The notes under the pieces were generated by a model, which was not told the DNA's origin, did not search any database, and saw nothing but the letters and a program-made list of their open reading frames with translations. DNA of 64,000 bases from Candidatus Protochlamydia sp. (GTDB lineage: Bacteria; Chlamydiota; Chlamydiia; Chlamydiales; Parachlamydiaceae): assembly GCA_013695355.1 (NCBI GenBank), contig JACDAQ010000053.1, forward strand, positions 48,547 through 112,546, given 5' to 3'. Below, in pieces: positions 25,752 to 35,560 of this stretch (within the stretch, counting starts at the first letter, position 1; every line of letters starts with the position of its first letter). The position numbers and the translations under genes were made by a program.

Positions 25752-26741
25752 ATGAAGACAGCTATCAAAATTCAGAAGCTCTCAAAAACTTTTAGTGCCA
25801 GAGAAACTTTTCCGGGGATTTTTGGAACACTTAAAGGTCTTTTTTATGCGAAAGAACGTCAGTTTACGGCCATAAAAAATTTATATTTTGAGATCCTGGA
25901 AGGGGAGAGGGTCGCTTTCATTGGGCCGAACGGTGCGGGTAAATCAACCACGATCAAGATATTGACCGGCATCCTTCATCCCACTTCGGGAATTGTTGAA
26001 GTGTTAGGTTTAACCCCATGGAAAGACAGGCATGCCTTAGGCTATCAAATTGGAACAGTTTTTGGTCAAAGGACCCAACTCTGGTACCACTTGCCTCCCT
26101 ATGACACGTTTAATCTACTGTCCAAAATCTACGAAATTAAACCTAAAATCTATAAGAAGAGGCTTGCTGAGCTGGTTAACCTGTTTGAAATTGAGCCGTT
26201 TTTAAAAAAGCCTGTCCGGCAGCTTTCTTTGGGGGAGCGGATGCGCTGCGAAATTGCTGCCAGCCTGCTGCATCAGCCTAAAATTCTTTTTTTGGATGAA
26301 CCAACAATCGGTCTGGATATCAATGCTAAATTAATGATCCGCGGCTTGCTGAACAGGTTGTCCAAAGAACATGGGACGACGTTGTTTCTTACCTCGCATG
26401 ATACAGCTGACATCGAACAGGTTTGCGACCGGGTCATTGTGATAGACAAAGGGACGATCATAACTGACAGCTCCCTCAAAGACTTAAAAAAAACATACAT
26501 GAAAAAGAAAATTTTGACCTTAGCTATGGATGAAGAAAGTCTTTCATTGCGGCTGCCAGGAATTAAAATATTGGAGAACGGACATCACCATTTCAGCTGC
26601 GAAGTGGATATCAGCCTCACACCGATCGACCGGGTGATCCAGGAGGCACTTACACTTTCAACGCTTAAGGATATCACCATAGAAGACCCCTCTATGGAAG
26701 AAGTCATCCGCCTTTTATATGGAAAAATTAACCATGGTTAA
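25752..26741 (+). CDS. ABC-2 type exporter ATP-binding protein
   Basis: 329 aa from the ATG at 25752; an upstream start at 25659 would add 31 residues that do not belong to the family. Walker A GPNGAGKSTT near residue 65, signature LSLGERMRCE near 155, Walker B ILFLDEPTIGLD, and switch His in LTSHDTADIEQ. The GTVFGQRTQLWYHLPP Q-loop segment and the long C-terminal tail are typical of the ATPases paired with two PF06182-type permeases. The next gene overlaps it and encodes one such permease; the second is at 35674, beyond an 8-kb block. Substrate unknown. Confidence 0.85.
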   Translation: MKTAIKIQKLSKTFSARETFPGIFGTLKGLFYAKERQFTAIKNLYFEILEGERVAFIGPNGAGKSTTIKILTGILHPTSGIVEVLGLTPWKDRHALGYQIGTVFGQRTQLWYHLPPYDTFNLLSKIYEIKPKIYKKRLAELVNLFEIEPFLKKPVRQLSLGERMRCEIAASLLHQPKILFLDEPTIGLDINAKLMIRGLLNRLSKEHGTTLFLTSHDTADIEQVCDRVIVIDKGTIITDSSLKDLKKTYMKKKILTLAMDEESLSLRLPGIKILENGHHHFSCEVDISLTPIDRVIQEALTLSTLKDITIEDPSMEEVIRLLYGKINHG

Positions 26742-27522
26742 AGTTCAAAAATATTTTTCCATTTTTTCTTTATCTTTCAAGCATGCTTTAAAAAATTATA
26801 AAGCCCTGATCGGTCTTAGCCTTTTTTTAATGACTTGTTTAGTGATCTTTGCCCACCTTTGGAAAATTGCTGCAGCCAAAACTGGGGCTGTTATTTTTAA
26901 TCCTGCGCAGCTTCTCTGGTATATCGCTTTCAACGAATGGGTGCTTGTTTCAATCCCTGACACTCAGGACGAAATGGAGCAGGATTTACGAAGCGGCCGT
27001 TTAGCCTATCTTCTGCCCAGGCCTATTTCATATCTTGGAGGAACCTTTGCCGAGGCTTTTGGGACACTAACGGTTAATTTGCTTGTTTTAGGGGGAGTAA
27101 CTTTTCTTTTTACTTTATGGCAGGCAGGTGGATTGCCTTTTCCCCCCATGGGTTTATTGCTGTCGTTCATTTTTGGATTTATGGCGGGAATTGTGGCCAT
27201 TCTTTTCCAGATGTTGATCGGTCTGTCTGCTTTTTGGCTGCAAGAGGTCAGCCCTTTTTTCTGGATTTGGGAAAAACTTTTATTCATGCTAGGAGGGCTG
27301 ATGCTTCCTTTAACAGTTTATCCTCTCTGGATGCAGCGCTTGGCTCATTTGACCCCTTTTCCAGCTATACTTGGGGATAGGAGTGCATTAGCATTAGATT
27401 TTAATTGGCATTATGTTTTAACTCTTGCTTGTATTCTCATCGGGTGGGGGCTTTTGGCGCTGATCGCCTTACACCTCCTCTACCGCAAGGGCTTAAGTAT
27501 ATTAAATGTGGAAGGGGGGTGA
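26734..27522 (+). CDS. ABC-2 type exporter permease 1
   Basis: 262 aa from the ATG at 26734, overlapping the ATPase stop by 8 bases; an ATG at 26719 is an alternative (267 aa). Six hydrophobic segments. The NEWVLVSIPDTQDEMEQDLRSG loop followed by RLAYLLPRPISY matches permeases of the DUF990/PF06182 group, which work as a heterodimer with a sister permease. The C-terminus LYRKGLSILNVEGG is typical. It depends on the ATPase upstream and probably the permease at 35674. Confidence 0.8.
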   Translation: MVKVQKYFSIFSLSFKHALKNYKALIGLSLFLMTCLVIFAHLWKIAAAKTGAVIFNPAQLLWYIAFNEWVLVSIPDTQDEMEQDLRSGRLAYLLPRPISYLGGTFAEAFGTLTVNLLVLGGVTFLFTLWQAGGLPFPPMGLLLSFIFGFMAGIVAILFQMLIGLSAFWLQEVSPFFWIWEKLLFMLGGLMLPLTVYPLWMQRLAHLTPFPAILGDRSALALDFNWHYVLTLACILIGWGLLALIALHLLYRKGLSILNVEGG

Positions 27523-27617
27523 ATTTAGGCTTAAAATAATTAAGGAAACACTATATCACTTAGATAAGCCAAAGTGAGCCCAATTTCCTTGTTATAGCGT
27601 TTAAATGTAAGGTTTTC

Positions 27618-28943
27618 ATGAAATTAACAATATATGGATGTGGATATGTAGGCTTGATTACTGGACTTTGCTTTGCTAAATTGGGGCATGAAGTTCTGGG
27701 TTATGATAATAATCAAGGGAAGATCAATTCCTTAAAAAATGGTATACCGGTAATAGGTGAAGAACATTTTGATGAATTATTTAACGAAGTAAAACATAAA
27801 ATTAAATTTTCATCGAAAATTAAAGAAGCGACTGCCTTTTCAAATATTCATATTATTTCTGTAGGCACGCCGTCTTATGAAGATGATACGCCTAATTTGT
27901 CCCACCTCGATCTTGTTGTAGAAAACCTTATCGATTATATTTATCGCCCATCCTTATTCATTATTAGGTCTACAGTTCCAATAGGGAAAACAATTTCTAT
28001 TAAGAAAAAAATTGAAGATGGATTCTCAAAAAAAGGAATAAAAATTCCTTTTAATATCGCTTTTCTTCCAGAATTCTTTGCTGAAGGGACAGCTATTAAT
28101 GATTTCATGAATTCCAATCGCATTATTGTAGGGGTTGAAAACGACATAGCTTTTGAGACGATTAAAGCTATATATCATCCCTTAGTTGAAAATAAAACAA
28201 TTCCCATAATAAGGATGTCTATTAATTCCGCTGAACTAACTAAATATGCCTCTAATGCGTTTTTAGCGACTAAAATTAGTTTTATTAATGCCATCAGCCG
28301 AATTGCTGAGTCTCATGACGCCGACATCAATGAAGTAGCAGAAGGAATGTCTTACGATAAGCGTATTGGCCCTACGGCTCGAGCAGGTTGCGGATTTGGA
28401 GGATCGTGTTTGGATAAAGATCTCCACGCCTTAATTTTACTTTCTCAGCATGATGAATGCACCACAAGATTTCTCAAGTCCATTTTATCAGTCAATGACA
28501 GCCAAAAACTTATTTTATTTCATAAATTAAAAAAAATCTTTAGGCATGATTTAAAAGACAAAACGATAGCCATCTGGGGTTTATCTTTTAAGCCTCATAC
28601 CGATGATATTCGAGAAGCATCAAGTTGTACGCTGATAGATTCGCTTCTTATCACCGGAGTGAAAATGCAGGCATATGATCCGGTGGCAAATAAAAACATA
28701 CAGGACAAATATCCTCATCTTTCTAATCTAATGATTTGTGAAACTAAAGAAAAGGCATTGGAGGGAGCGGACGCTCTGGTTATTGTGACGGAATGGGAAG
28801 AATTTCAATCTTTAGAGCCTCATTTTTTTCTGACTCATATGAAAGAGCCTATTATAGTAGACGGACGCAATGTCTACAATCCTCAAATAATGTTAGAACA
28901 TGGCATCGCCTATTACGGTATTGGACGCAGATTTTCCTTGTAA
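27618..28943 (+). CDS. ugd: UDP-glucose 6-dehydrogenase
   Basis: 441 aa. N-terminal Rossmann GCGYVGLITG (residues 7-16), FLPEFFAEGTAINDF, and the catalytic GFGGSCLDKD with Cys264 of the thiohemiacetal intermediate. The C-terminal NAD-binding/UDP-binding domain has IWGLSFKPHTDDIREA and TEWEEF. The enzyme oxidises UDP-glucose twice to UDP-glucuronate. It converges on the UDP-glucuronate decarboxylase gene with a 31-bp overlap of 3' ends, so the two are not on one mRNA, yet they catalyse successive steps. Base composition here is more AT-rich than in the ABC exporter genes just upstream. The start has an AAGG-type ribosome site. Confidence 0.93.
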   Translation: MKLTIYGCGYVGLITGLCFAKLGHEVLGYDNNQGKINSLKNGIPVIGEEHFDELFNEVKHKIKFSSKIKEATAFSNIHIISVGTPSYEDDTPNLSHLDLVVENLIDYIYRPSLFIIRSTVPIGKTISIKKKIEDGFSKKGIKIPFNIAFLPEFFAEGTAINDFMNSNRIIVGVENDIAFETIKAIYHPLVENKTIPIIRMSINSAELTKYASNAFLATKISFINAISRIAESHDADINEVAEGMSYDKRIGPTARAGCGFGGSCLDKDLHALILLSQHDECTTRFLKSILSVNDSQKLILFHKLKKIFRHDLKDKTIAIWGLSFKPHTDDIREASSCTLIDSLLITGVKMQAYDPVANKNIQDKYPHLSNLMICETKEKALEGADALVIVTEWEEFQSLEPHFFLTHMKEPIIVDGRNVYNPQIMLEHGIAYYGIGRRFSL

Positions 28944-29860
28944 TAGGGGAGCATCTTTTTGATGCCATCAGTCAAAGATATAGTCGCTTGCCATTTTAAA
29001 AGCTCCAAAGCTAATCGAATATCAGGTTTTCTTTGAGTGGGATCATCTTGAGGTAGCGGAAGATGTATGATTTTGGATCTTGAATCTGTCAAATTAATAA
29101 TAAGTTCAGCTGTCTCTTTGATCGTAAATTCAGTATCGTTTCCTAAGTTGATGGGTCCGATGATGTCATCGTTTGTATTCATAAACTTTAAAATTCCTTC
29201 GATCAAATCATCAATATAGCAAAAAGAACGTGTTTGCTCTCCCGTTCCAAAGAGTGTAACATCCTGGTCTGTTAAAGCCTGTAAAATAAAAGATGAGATG
29301 ACGCGTCCATCCTCAAGGCTCATACGAGGACCATAAGTATTAAAAATGCGGCCGATTTTAAGGGGAAAAGGCTGTTGTCTGTGCATGATGAATAAGATAG
29401 ATTCTGCCAAACGTTTGCTTTCATCATAACAGGCACGAATACCGATCGGATTGACATTACCCCAGTAGGTTTCAGGCTGCGGGCTAATGGTGGGCTCCCC
29501 ATACACCTCGGATGTGGAGGCCTGAAAATACTTTGCCTTTATTTTTTGAGCTAAAGTTGCCAAATGAATGGCACCGTTAATGGTGGTTTGAATGGTAAAT
29601 AAAGGGTTGCTTTGATAATGTACAGGGGAAGCCGGGCAAGCTAGATTATAAATTTCTTGAACTTCCAAATCAAATATTTGAGTCACGTCATAATTCATAA
29701 AAACAAAATTGGTATTGCCTTCTAAATGCTTTATATTATTTTTACTACTAGTATAAAGGCTATCGATACAAAAGACAAAATATCCTTCTTTTAATAATCG
29801 TTCACATAAATGGGAGCCAATAAACCCAGCACCGCCGGCGACTAAGGCTTTTTTTTTCAT
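28913..29860 (-). CDS. uxs: UDP-glucuronate decarboxylase (UDP-xylose synthase)
   Basis: 315 aa extended SDR. GGAGFIGSHL at residues 9-18, YNLACPASPVHYQ (the hallmark of UXS-type enzymes) at 71-83, Ser/Thr-Ser-Glu-Val-Tyr-Gly at 115-121, and catalytic Tyr145-x-x-x-Lys149 in CYDESKR. It converts UDP-glucuronate to UDP-xylose with enzyme-bound NAD+. Soluble bacterial length, without the membrane anchor of animal UXS. It is the third gene of a minus-strand operon after the TPR/beta-barrel protein and the GT2; only 2 bases separate it from the GT2 stop. The Ugd partner is on the opposite strand, tail to tail. Confidence 0.92.
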   Translation of the reverse strand: MKKKALVAGGAGFIGSHLCERLLKEGYFVFCIDSLYTSSKNNIKHLEGNTNFVFMNYDVTQIFDLEVQEIYNLACPASPVHYQSNPLFTIQTTINGAIHLATLAQKIKAKYFQASTSEVYGEPTISPQPETYWGNVNPIGIRACYDESKRLAESILFIMHRQQPFPLKIGRIFNTYGPRMSLEDGRVISSFILQALTDQDVTLFGTGEQTRSFCYIDDLIEGILKFMNTNDDIIGPINLGNDTEFTIKETAELIINLTDSRSKIIHLPLPQDDPTQRKPDIRLALELLKWQATISLTDGIKKMLPYYKENLRPIP

Positions 29861-29862
29861 TA

Positions 29863-31344
29863 TTATTCCTTAATTTTAAATTTGTCTTCATTTATAAACA
29901 AACCAGGCCAAAGTGCCAAGAGCGTGATGCGGCTTAGGGTCATTATTCCCCACAACACCCAAAAAATATTAATTAATGTAAACCAGAAATCAAAAGCAAA
30001 GAAATAATAATTATAAATTATAGCCGCTATTCCCATGGCAATGATCATAAGTTGAGGAATAACTCTTTCACATCTTTTAAAGAAAGAGTATTTGTTAACT
30101 CCTTTGGATGTCACAGTATAAGCAGTGTATTTTGAACGGCTGCCTAAAGCCGTAAGAATAGCAAGAAAAAAAACAGGAAAAAGGCCCGCCTGCATTTGAA
30201 ATGCTTTAAAGGTAGAATGTCCTGAACTAGCAATTCTCAAATAGAGCTCAAGAAAAAAGAAGTATTGAACCCTAATTATGACATAAATAAACCATATATT
30301 GGGAATAAGCACACTATAGCCCGTCATTAAGGCCCAAATGGGCAAGATTAGCATGAATGGAAGGAATAACCCTGTAATAATATAATGAAAACTTAAGATA
30401 AAATATTGAAGACGTTGCTTTAAGCTGAGCCCTTTTTTAAATAATGAATTATCCCAAAAGGTAATCCGTAGTGAGTCGACCGCCCATTGATACCTTTGTT
30501 TATATTGAGTGATAATATCAAAAGGGGCAGTTCCTAAAGTATAAGGTTCGCTTAAATAGCAGCTTTTCCATTGTTTCGCATGCAGGCAAAGAGAAGTGTA
30601 AAGGTCCTCAACGATACTCCAAGTTTGAAAACCTCCAATAGATTCTAAAGCTTTTCTTCGATAGATAACCCCTGTTCCTGTAGAAATAGCAGCGTTATCA
30701 TGAGCTCGACTGGCTTGCATCGCTTTATAAAATAAAGCATCTGAATTGCCCCAAGGATCATTTTTTGGAAGAATAAATTGTTGGCATGTAGTCACATACC
30801 CCACATCAGTATCCTGAAAATAAGCTAAAATATCATTGATAATTTTTGTATTGGTGGTTTGATCAGAGTCTAAAACTAAAATAAATTCAGCCGAAGTTTG
30901 GGCTAGGCCGTAATTTAAATTCCCGGCTTTGCGGTTTTCATGCGTAGGGCGGCAAAAATATTTGACCTCATGCTGATAGCAAAATTCCTGTAAATTTTTA
31001 TCTCCTTTGTCATCAAGAATAAAAATCTTCTTTTTTTGGTAATCAATGGAAATGGCTGATAATATTGTATTTTTTAATATTTCGACAGGTTCTCCGCAAG
31101 CCGTAATAAATATATCCACAGCCGGGCTAAAATTCCCGGTATATGTTCTAACAGGTAATGGTTTTCTAGCATTTCTCAAAGATAACACGGATAGAATCAT
31201 ATTTATGACTTGAAAAAATTCAGAGAGAAGAAAAAATCCAGCAATACTTTTTGAGCTCCAATTGAGGTAAAATATTAACCAAATAAAATAAACAAAGCCC
31301 GACAAAATCGCAGTAAGTGCTAAGATAGGAATTATCACTTTCAT
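29863..31344 (-). CDS. Cellulose-synthase-like processive glycosyltransferase (GT2)
   Basis: 493 aa. Two N-terminal membrane spans (about 5-28 and 34-55), a cytoplasmic GT-A domain, then about four to five C-terminal spans. Catalytic motifs: ITACGEP, DDK at 111-113, KAGNLNYGLA, DSD at 159-161 (DxD), SIVEDLYTSL with Asp247 as base, and QRYQW at 283-287, where cellulose synthases have QxxRW with Arg at the fourth position. GTAPFDIITQ matches the GLAPE segment of BcsA. No PilZ domain, so cyclic-di-GMP control in the BcsA manner is not visible. Such enzymes polymerise sugars from UDP-donors and push the chain through the membrane. Donor may be UDP-Glc, UDP-GlcA or UDP-Xyl, given the neighbours. 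Confidence 0.85.
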   Translation of the reverse strand: MKVIIPILALTAILSGFVYFIWLIFYLNWSSKSIAGFFLLSEFFQVINMILSVLSLRNARKPLPVRTYTGNFSPAVDIFITACGEPVEILKNTILSAISIDYQKKKIFILDDKGDKNLQEFCYQHEVKYFCRPTHENRKAGNLNYGLAQTSAEFILVLDSDQTTNTKIINDILAYFQDTDVGYVTTCQQFILPKNDPWGNSDALFYKAMQASRAHDNAAISTGTGVIYRRKALESIGGFQTWSIVEDLYTSLCLHAKQWKSCYLSEPYTLGTAPFDIITQYKQRYQWAVDSLRITFWDNSLFKKGLSLKQRLQYFILSFHYIITGLFLPFMLILPIWALMTGYSVLIPNIWFIYVIIRVQYFFFLELYLRIASSGHSTFKAFQMQAGLFPVFFLAILTALGSRSKYTAYTVTSKGVNKYSFFKRCERVIPQLMIIAMGIAAIIYNYYFFAFDFWFTLINIFWVLWGIMTLSRITLLALWPGLFINEDKFKIKE

Positions 31345-31362
31345 TAATGATCTAATTTATTT

Positions 31363-34300
31363 TTAGTAGGCATAATTAATTAAAAAAGTAGCATTTTTTG
31401 CTTCATAAGAAGGGCCCAAACCTGTTCTTAAAACACTGCAATTTTGATGAAAATATCTGAAATCAAATCGACATGATAATTGGCAGTTAAGTTGGTAGTT
31501 AAAATAAACAAAAAATGAATTTCCAATATTATGGCATTTGGGAAAGTAAAGTAATGATGATTCTACTCCGAGCAATAGACTAGAAGTAAAGGGATATTCC
31601 GAGCGTAAGGTAAACGTATTTACTTCAAAATTTTTAGGATCATAGTAAGCGGATTCAATCGCCTTGCATTCTGTAAAAAGGTGAGCTGCATGGGCAAAAT
31701 CTAAGTAAAAATAATCATAAGACATACTTAAATTTAGTAATTTCGATATAACATAATTAAACCTGAAAAGGCGGCTTCTTTTTATATTGCCATCGGAATA
31801 TTTACCATAAATAATTTTGCCGAAAAGGTAAATGCGATCATTGATGAACAACGAAGCAAATGAATTGACATCATGTGTTCTGACATTTAAAGCAGCAGCC
31901 CCAATCTGATTACTATAATTATATATAGGATTAGAAAAAGGGGGTTCTGTATCTATTATGTCATAGTATTCATAACCTGCTCCGATTGAAAGGCGATCAG
32001 GAATATTGTATTGTAAATTAAAATAATAATTTAAGTCAGTTAAAGGCTTGCTTTTAGGTTTATGAGCAACTGGAATTAAAGGAGGATCTAAAAAATCGGA
32101 TAACTTAAAAACCCTGTCATAGGCATTTTCTATCAGTCGAAATTTCACTTGGAACTGGTTACAAAAAAGCTTGTTTATTTCTAAAAAAATCGAATTGCGA
32201 TGAATTGTCGTAAAATGAGGCTGGCTAAATTGGGTAAAATAATATCCAACACTTAAACGCATATCTTTGAAGGCATAAGCATCGTGATTGATCCCTATTG
32301 ACCCTCGATCAAATTTACGCACGTTGGTAAAATATTCGCCTCTAAAATCAATTTCGGGTGGACGATAATAATCGACCATTAGCTCTTGCCAGCTGTTATC
32401 AAAATGGACAGCTTGCCATCTTCTATAACTTAATCGGGTATCACACCTATTACCTGTCATGCTCGAAGTCATTAGAAGGCCCCAAAGAGCTTCTTGATTA
32501 TAAGGATAATGCCTCAAAATTCTTCTAAAATTGTTAGAGGCTTGCCAATTGCAACCATTAAAAAAATTAACCTCAGCAAGAGAAAGTGTTTTAGTTAAGT
32601 CATCAGTTTCCTGAATGTCATTTACAAGTTCGCAAGCTGCATTTCTTTCTCCTAATACGGCCAATACACGAGCCAAGCTCCTTTCAATCCATGGGTCGCA
32701 AGCCATTTCACGGGCAGCTTCAAATGCAAAAAATGCTTCTTCTAAAAATCCCGATTTTTCGTACGCTTCACCAAGCTTCAAATGAATAAAGGCACTATCA
32801 GGAACCTGGCTTAATAACTTTTTATATTCGTAAATTGCATAAAGACGAAAATTTGCTTGAACTAGTGCTTCCGCAAATCTAAAATGAAAAAAGTAATCGT
32901 CTGGATCTTCATGAAGAATGACAGTGCCTAATGCGATCGCACGCTTCGTTTTCCCCACGTAAGTGTAGTGATCAAATAGTTGCTTCCTAAGTTCTATGTC
33001 ATCCTCTTCAAAGGCTATCTTTCGATTTAAATCCTCAATTTTTTCGAAATTTTCGTACTCTTGATCGAGATTTATTTTTTTAAATGCAGTTGTAAGATCG
33101 TGACTAAAGCCACTTAAATTAAAAACACTTTGAAAGACAGATAAAGCTTCGCATAACCTACCTATTTTTTTTAAATCCCAACCTATTACCTGATAAATAC
33201 CTCGCGCATTTTCTGGAGAGAAAGATAATAGCTGATAAAAAGCTTCTGTCGCTTCCTCATAAAATCCATAATGGTGCAAAAACCAGGCATAGTGTTCCCA
33301 ATATCCTTTGTTTTTTGTAGCTAAACAAGTAACGACATGCTTGAACCTCGCCTTGGCCTGGAAGATTAAAAGCTGTTTTTCTTCTTTCACACCTAGCTTA
33401 AACTGCTTATCTGCAATTTGTTCAATAACTTTTAAGCGTTCCTTTTCAGCCTCTTCATTATTTGGATCTAATTCGAGAACCCGATCATATTCTTGCATAG
33501 CCTCTTCATATTGATGAGTCCAGTTCAAAGAATGGGCAAGGCCTAAATGGGCTTTTTTCATTTCTTCTAATGATGGTTGAGCAGCAAGGAATTCATGGTA
33601 AAGAGGGATCGCTTCCTTTGGCTTTTTTGCATAAGCTAATTGATCCGCATACTCACGGAGTAATTCAAGCCTACTGCTTGGATCGCTTTTGATGGCTCGT
33701 TTAAAAAAAGCTGCCGATTCTTCATTCTTTTGCAGCCCCGCCGCTTGACGGGCTAGTTCAATGAGTGCCTGGGTCCTCCCTTTTTTGGCTTCTTGTTGGT
33801 CAGGAGCACATTCTAAAAGACGTTCGTATTCTTCATAAGCTTCTTGGTATTTTCCTGCCCACATCAAAGCTTGAGCTAAACTTTGATGGACCTTTTTTGC
33901 TTCTTCGGCCAAAGGATGCGATGCAAGAATTTCCCTATAAAGAGGAATAGCCTCATTGGCCTTTGAGCTATAGGACAATTGATCAGCATACTCACGGAGA
34001 AATTCATGCCGTCTGCTCGGATCGCTTTCAATGGCATGTTCAAAAAAAACGGCTGATTCCTGATTCTTTCGCTGCTGAGCTGCCCTACGTGCATATTCAA
34101 TCAGCGCATCGGTTTTTTTTTTTAGACTTTCATCGATTTTGTTTTGCTTATCTTCTTGTAATGGCTGCTTAGGTTGCTGGGTCCATTTCAAAGCGCGGTC
34201 GAGCCCCTGTTTGACTAGCTCGGCCTCTTCAGACAAAGGGGAAAAGGAAAGAATTTCTCGATAAAGGAAAATCGCTTCATCGGCTTTTGAGGCATAAGAG

Positions 34301-35439
34301 AGCTGATCAGCCAACTCGCGTAATAATTCGGGACGCTTAAGTGGATCAATTTCTAATGCCTTTTTAAAGTATAATGCGGATTCTTCGTTCTTTCCCTGAC
34401 GGGCATATTCACGCGCCAAAGCAATTAAAGCTTGCACTTTTCCATTTTTAGCTTCTCCACTAAAAGGATCAAAATGATAAAGCATATCATAAACTTGTAA
34501 AGCCTCATAGTAGTGCCCTATCCACATTAAAGCTTGCGCCAAGCTCTCATACGTTTTTTTTGCTTCATCGGCAGAGGGGTGCGAGGCAAGAATTTCTTTA
34601 TAATAGGGAATGGCTTCATTAGCTTTAGACAGGTAGGAGAGCTGATCCCCATATTCTCGGAGCAGCTCAAGACGCCTACCTGCATTACTATCGATGGCAC
34701 GTCGAAAAAAGGCTGCCGATTCGGCGTTCTTTTGTTGGCGTGCGGCTTCGCGCGCAAGCTCAATCAATGCTTGCGTTTTGCCCTTTTGAGCCTCACTTTC
34801 TTGAGGCTCAAGTTTCAAAAAATCTTCGTATTCATGCAGGGCTTGTTCAAATTTGCCTGTCCACATTAGAGCCCTTGCTAAATTTTGATGCACCAATTTG
34901 GCTTCTTCTGAAGAAAGTTTAAAAGTAAGAATTTCTTTATAAAGAGGTATGGCTTGATGTGCCAGACTGGCATAAGAAAGCTGGTCGGCGAGCTCTCTTA
35001 GAAGCTTTGGTCGCGTGCTAGAGTCACTTTCAATTGCTTGTTTAAAATAAGCGGCTGATTCGTGGAACTTTTGCCGGCAGGCTGCTTCACGAGCTAAAAA
35101 TAGTAAAAGCTTACCCTTTTCTTTTTCAACTTCTTCTTCATACGGCATGAGTGTGAGCATTGCATTATAAACTTGCAAGGCCTCTATAAATTGATAATTC
35201 AATCGATATTCTTTCGCCATCTCAAGCCAAATAAAACGAGCTTCTTTTATAGTCAAAGATGATTGGTTGAGTTTTTCCGGTGAATTAATAAGTAATGAGT
35301 CTGCAACAACAGGTGGTTGGTTTTCAGCTTCTGGCAAGATGGCAATTAAATCTGTCAAAAAAAAACAGCTTGCAATGGCAAGAGTTGATCTTCTTAACTT
35401 CTTATAATCAAAGAGTCGCAGACCTACGAATAAATTCAT
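31363..35439 (-). CDS. TPR-rich outer-membrane polysaccharide export protein (BcsC/PgaA-like)
   Basis: 1358 aa. Residues about 15-36 form a signal peptide or hydrophobic export signal preceded by KKLRR. Residues about 65-1000 are TPR-type helical repeats, including five ~111-residue modules (from about 108 to 664) that each carry variants of ELADQLSYASKA and ALMWxGxYxEAL. The last ~340 residues alternate in the manner of beta strands (HDAYAFKDMRLSVGYYF, LNYYFNLQYNI) and end in aromatic Tyr (FLINYAY), the usual C-terminal signature of outer-membrane barrels. This periplasmic-TPR plus barrel layout is that of BcsC and PgaA. It is the first gene of the operon, 18 bases ahead of the GT2, so it probably exports the GT2 product. 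No adjacent BcsB- or PgaB-like gene is present. Confidence 0.8.
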   Translation of the reverse strand: MNLFVGLRLFDYKKLRRSTLAIASCFFLTDLIAILPEAENQPPVVADSLLINSPEKLNQSSLTIKEARFIWLEMAKEYRLNYQFIEALQVYNAMLTLMPYEEEVEKEKGKLLLFLAREAACRQKFHESAAYFKQAIESDSSTRPKLLRELADQLSYASLAHQAIPLYKEILTFKLSSEEAKLVHQNLARALMWTGKFEQALHEYEDFLKLEPQESEAQKGKTQALIELAREAARQQKNAESAAFFRRAIDSNAGRRLELLREYGDQLSYLSKANEAIPYYKEILASHPSADEAKKTYESLAQALMWIGHYYEALQVYDMLYHFDPFSGEAKNGKVQALIALAREYARQGKNEESALYFKKALEIDPLKRPELLRELADQLSYASKADEAIFLYREILSFSPLSEEAELVKQGLDRALKWTQQPKQPLQEDKQNKIDESLKKKTDALIEYARRAAQQRKNQESAVFFEHAIESDPSRRHEFLREYADQLSYSSKANEAIPLYREILASHPLAEEAKKVHQSLAQALMWAGKYQEAYEEYERLLECAPDQQEAKKGRTQALIELARQAAGLQKNEESAAFFKRAIKSDPSSRLELLREYADQLAYAKKPKEAIPLYHEFLAAQPSLEEMKKAHLGLAHSLNWTHQYEEAMQEYDRVLELDPNNEEAEKERLKVIEQIADKQFKLGVKEEKQLLIFQAKARFKHVVTCLATKNKGYWEHYAWFLHHYGFYEEATEAFYQLLSFSPENARGIYQVIGWDLKKIGRLCEALSVFQSVFNLSGFSHDLTTAFKKINLDQEYENFEKIEDLNRKIAFEEDDIELRKQLFDHYTYVGKTKRAIALGTVILHEDPDDYFFHFRFAEALVQANFRLYAIYEYKKLLSQVPDSAFIHLKLGEAYEKSGFLEEAFFAFEAAREMACDPWIERSLARVLAVLGERNAACELVNDIQETDDLTKTLSLAEVNFFNGCNWQASNNFRRILRHYPYNQEALWGLLMTSSMTGNRCDTRLSYRRWQAVHFDNSWQELMVDYYRPPEIDFRGEYFTNVRKFDRGSIGINHDAYAFKDMRLSVGYYFTQFSQPHFTTIHRNSIFLEINKLFCNQFQVKFRLIENAYDRVFKLSDFLDPPLIPVAHKPKSKPLTDLNYYFNLQYNIPDRLSIGAGYEYYDIIDTEPPFSNPIYNYSNQIGAAALNVRTHDVNSFASLFINDRIYLFGKIIYGKYSDGNIKRSRLFRFNYVISKLLNLSMSYDYFYLDFAHAAHLFTECKAIESAYYDPKNFEVNTFTLRSEYPFTSSLLLGVESSLLYFPKCHNIGNSFFVYFNYQLNCQLSCRFDFRYFHQNCSVLRTGLGPSYEAKNATFLINYAY
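33448..35118 (-). repeat. Five tandem ~333-bp coding modules in the TPR gene
   Basis: Within the TPR/beta-barrel gene, five consecutive units of about 111 codons are clearly related (each with LAREAAxQxKxxESAxFFxxAI, then LLREYADQLSY, EAIPLYxEIL and LAxALxW). The third is the most diverged near its end. This indicates expansion by internal duplication and gives scope for length change by recombination. Confidence 0.7.
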
Positions 35440-35560
35440 ACAATGCTACGCTTTAATCTATGTTTGAGAGTTTTGATGTTAAAGTTTTTTTTATAGGGAA
35501 CTATTTCATTGCCTGCAAGTCTTAATTAAAAAAAATAAATTTTCAGTTTGAAACAGCCTT

